From positions 1 to 6,289 of the forward strand of contig DAOWNP010000149.1 of NCBI GenBank assembly GCA_030642545.1: a stretch of 6,289 nucleotides of DNA, in the 5' to 3' direction. The stretch's first letter is position 1. Every line of letters begins with the position of its first letter. The position numbers and the translations under genes were made by a program. The DNA comes from Desulfobacteraceae bacterium (GTDB lineage Bacteria; Desulfobacterota; Desulfobacteria; Desulfobacterales; DAOWNP01). A model generated the notes under the pieces. It saw only the letters and a program-made list of their open reading frames with translations. It was not told the origin of the DNA and did no database searches. Below are positions 6,193-6,289 of the stretch, piece by piece.

Positions 6193-6289
6193 AAATATGG
6201 GGTTAGTTATAATATCGACAGGTTGCAGCAGGAATGAAAATTTCTTCTGTGTTCAAGGCGAAAAATCAATTTAACCACAGGCATACTTA
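6193..6289. other. Right-edge tail with no supported gene
   Basis: This stretch is somewhat richer in G+C (34 of 97 bases) than the DUF4390 gene before it. On the + strand an ATG at 6234 is open to the edge for 18 codons (MKISSVFKAKNQFNHRHT) but has AGGA directly abutting it, which is too close for a normal ribosome site. A second frame (6197-6274) gives 25 codons with a chance lipobox-like STGC. The reverse strand has another 25-codon frame. CTGTG (6247-6251) and CACAG (6276-6280) are inverted arms with a long loop. It may be the start of a sensor-kinase gene or an intergenic repeat cut by the edge. Confidence 0.4.

Noticed and set aside
6197..6274. 25-codon frame with a lipobox-like STGC as a small lipoprotein
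   Set aside because: It has no convincing ribosome site, almost no sequence after the cysteine, and competing frames of the same length on both strands.

Overview
The window is very AT-rich (roughly 30 % G+C by eye) and every supported gene is on the + strand. lpxC shows a Gram-negative organism that makes lipid A, and selB shows that it decodes selenocysteine. DUF2333 and DUF4390 next to these two genes fit an anaerobic Desulfobacterota bacterium, most likely a low-GC member of the Desulfobacterales. That placement is inferred from protein style and remembered gene order, not from a search.

Layout. (1) Positions 1-916 hold an ApbE-type FAD:protein FMN transferase whose 5' end lies outside the window; the reading frame is open right to the left edge. 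(2) Positions 917-1071 are a non-coding leader with two candidate sigma-70 promoters and an 18-bp perfect palindrome. (3) Positions 1072-6192 look like one long transcription unit: ssb, a 61-residue membrane protein, selB (TTG start), a DUF2333 membrane protein, lpxC and a secreted DUF4390 protein. The gaps are 48, 6, 20, 18 and 70 nt, and I see no intrinsic terminator between them. (4) Positions 6193-6289 hold no gene I can support.

The genes do not form one pathway. ssb serves DNA replication and repair, selB serves selenoprotein translation, lpxC performs the committed step of lipid A synthesis, and ApbE flavinylates membrane redox subunits. DUF2333 and DUF4390 are envelope-directed proteins of unknown function on either side of lpxC. 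DUF4390 genes often precede an NtrY/NtrX-type two-component system, so such a pair may lie just beyond the right edge.

I found no CRISPR array, mobile element, tRNA, rRNA or clear new system. The items most worth a second look are an A9 tract at the end of lpxC where loss of one base would join LpxC to DUF4390 in an open frame, the loss of a usually conserved LpxC motif, the small membrane protein coupled to selB, and the unexplained right-hand tail.
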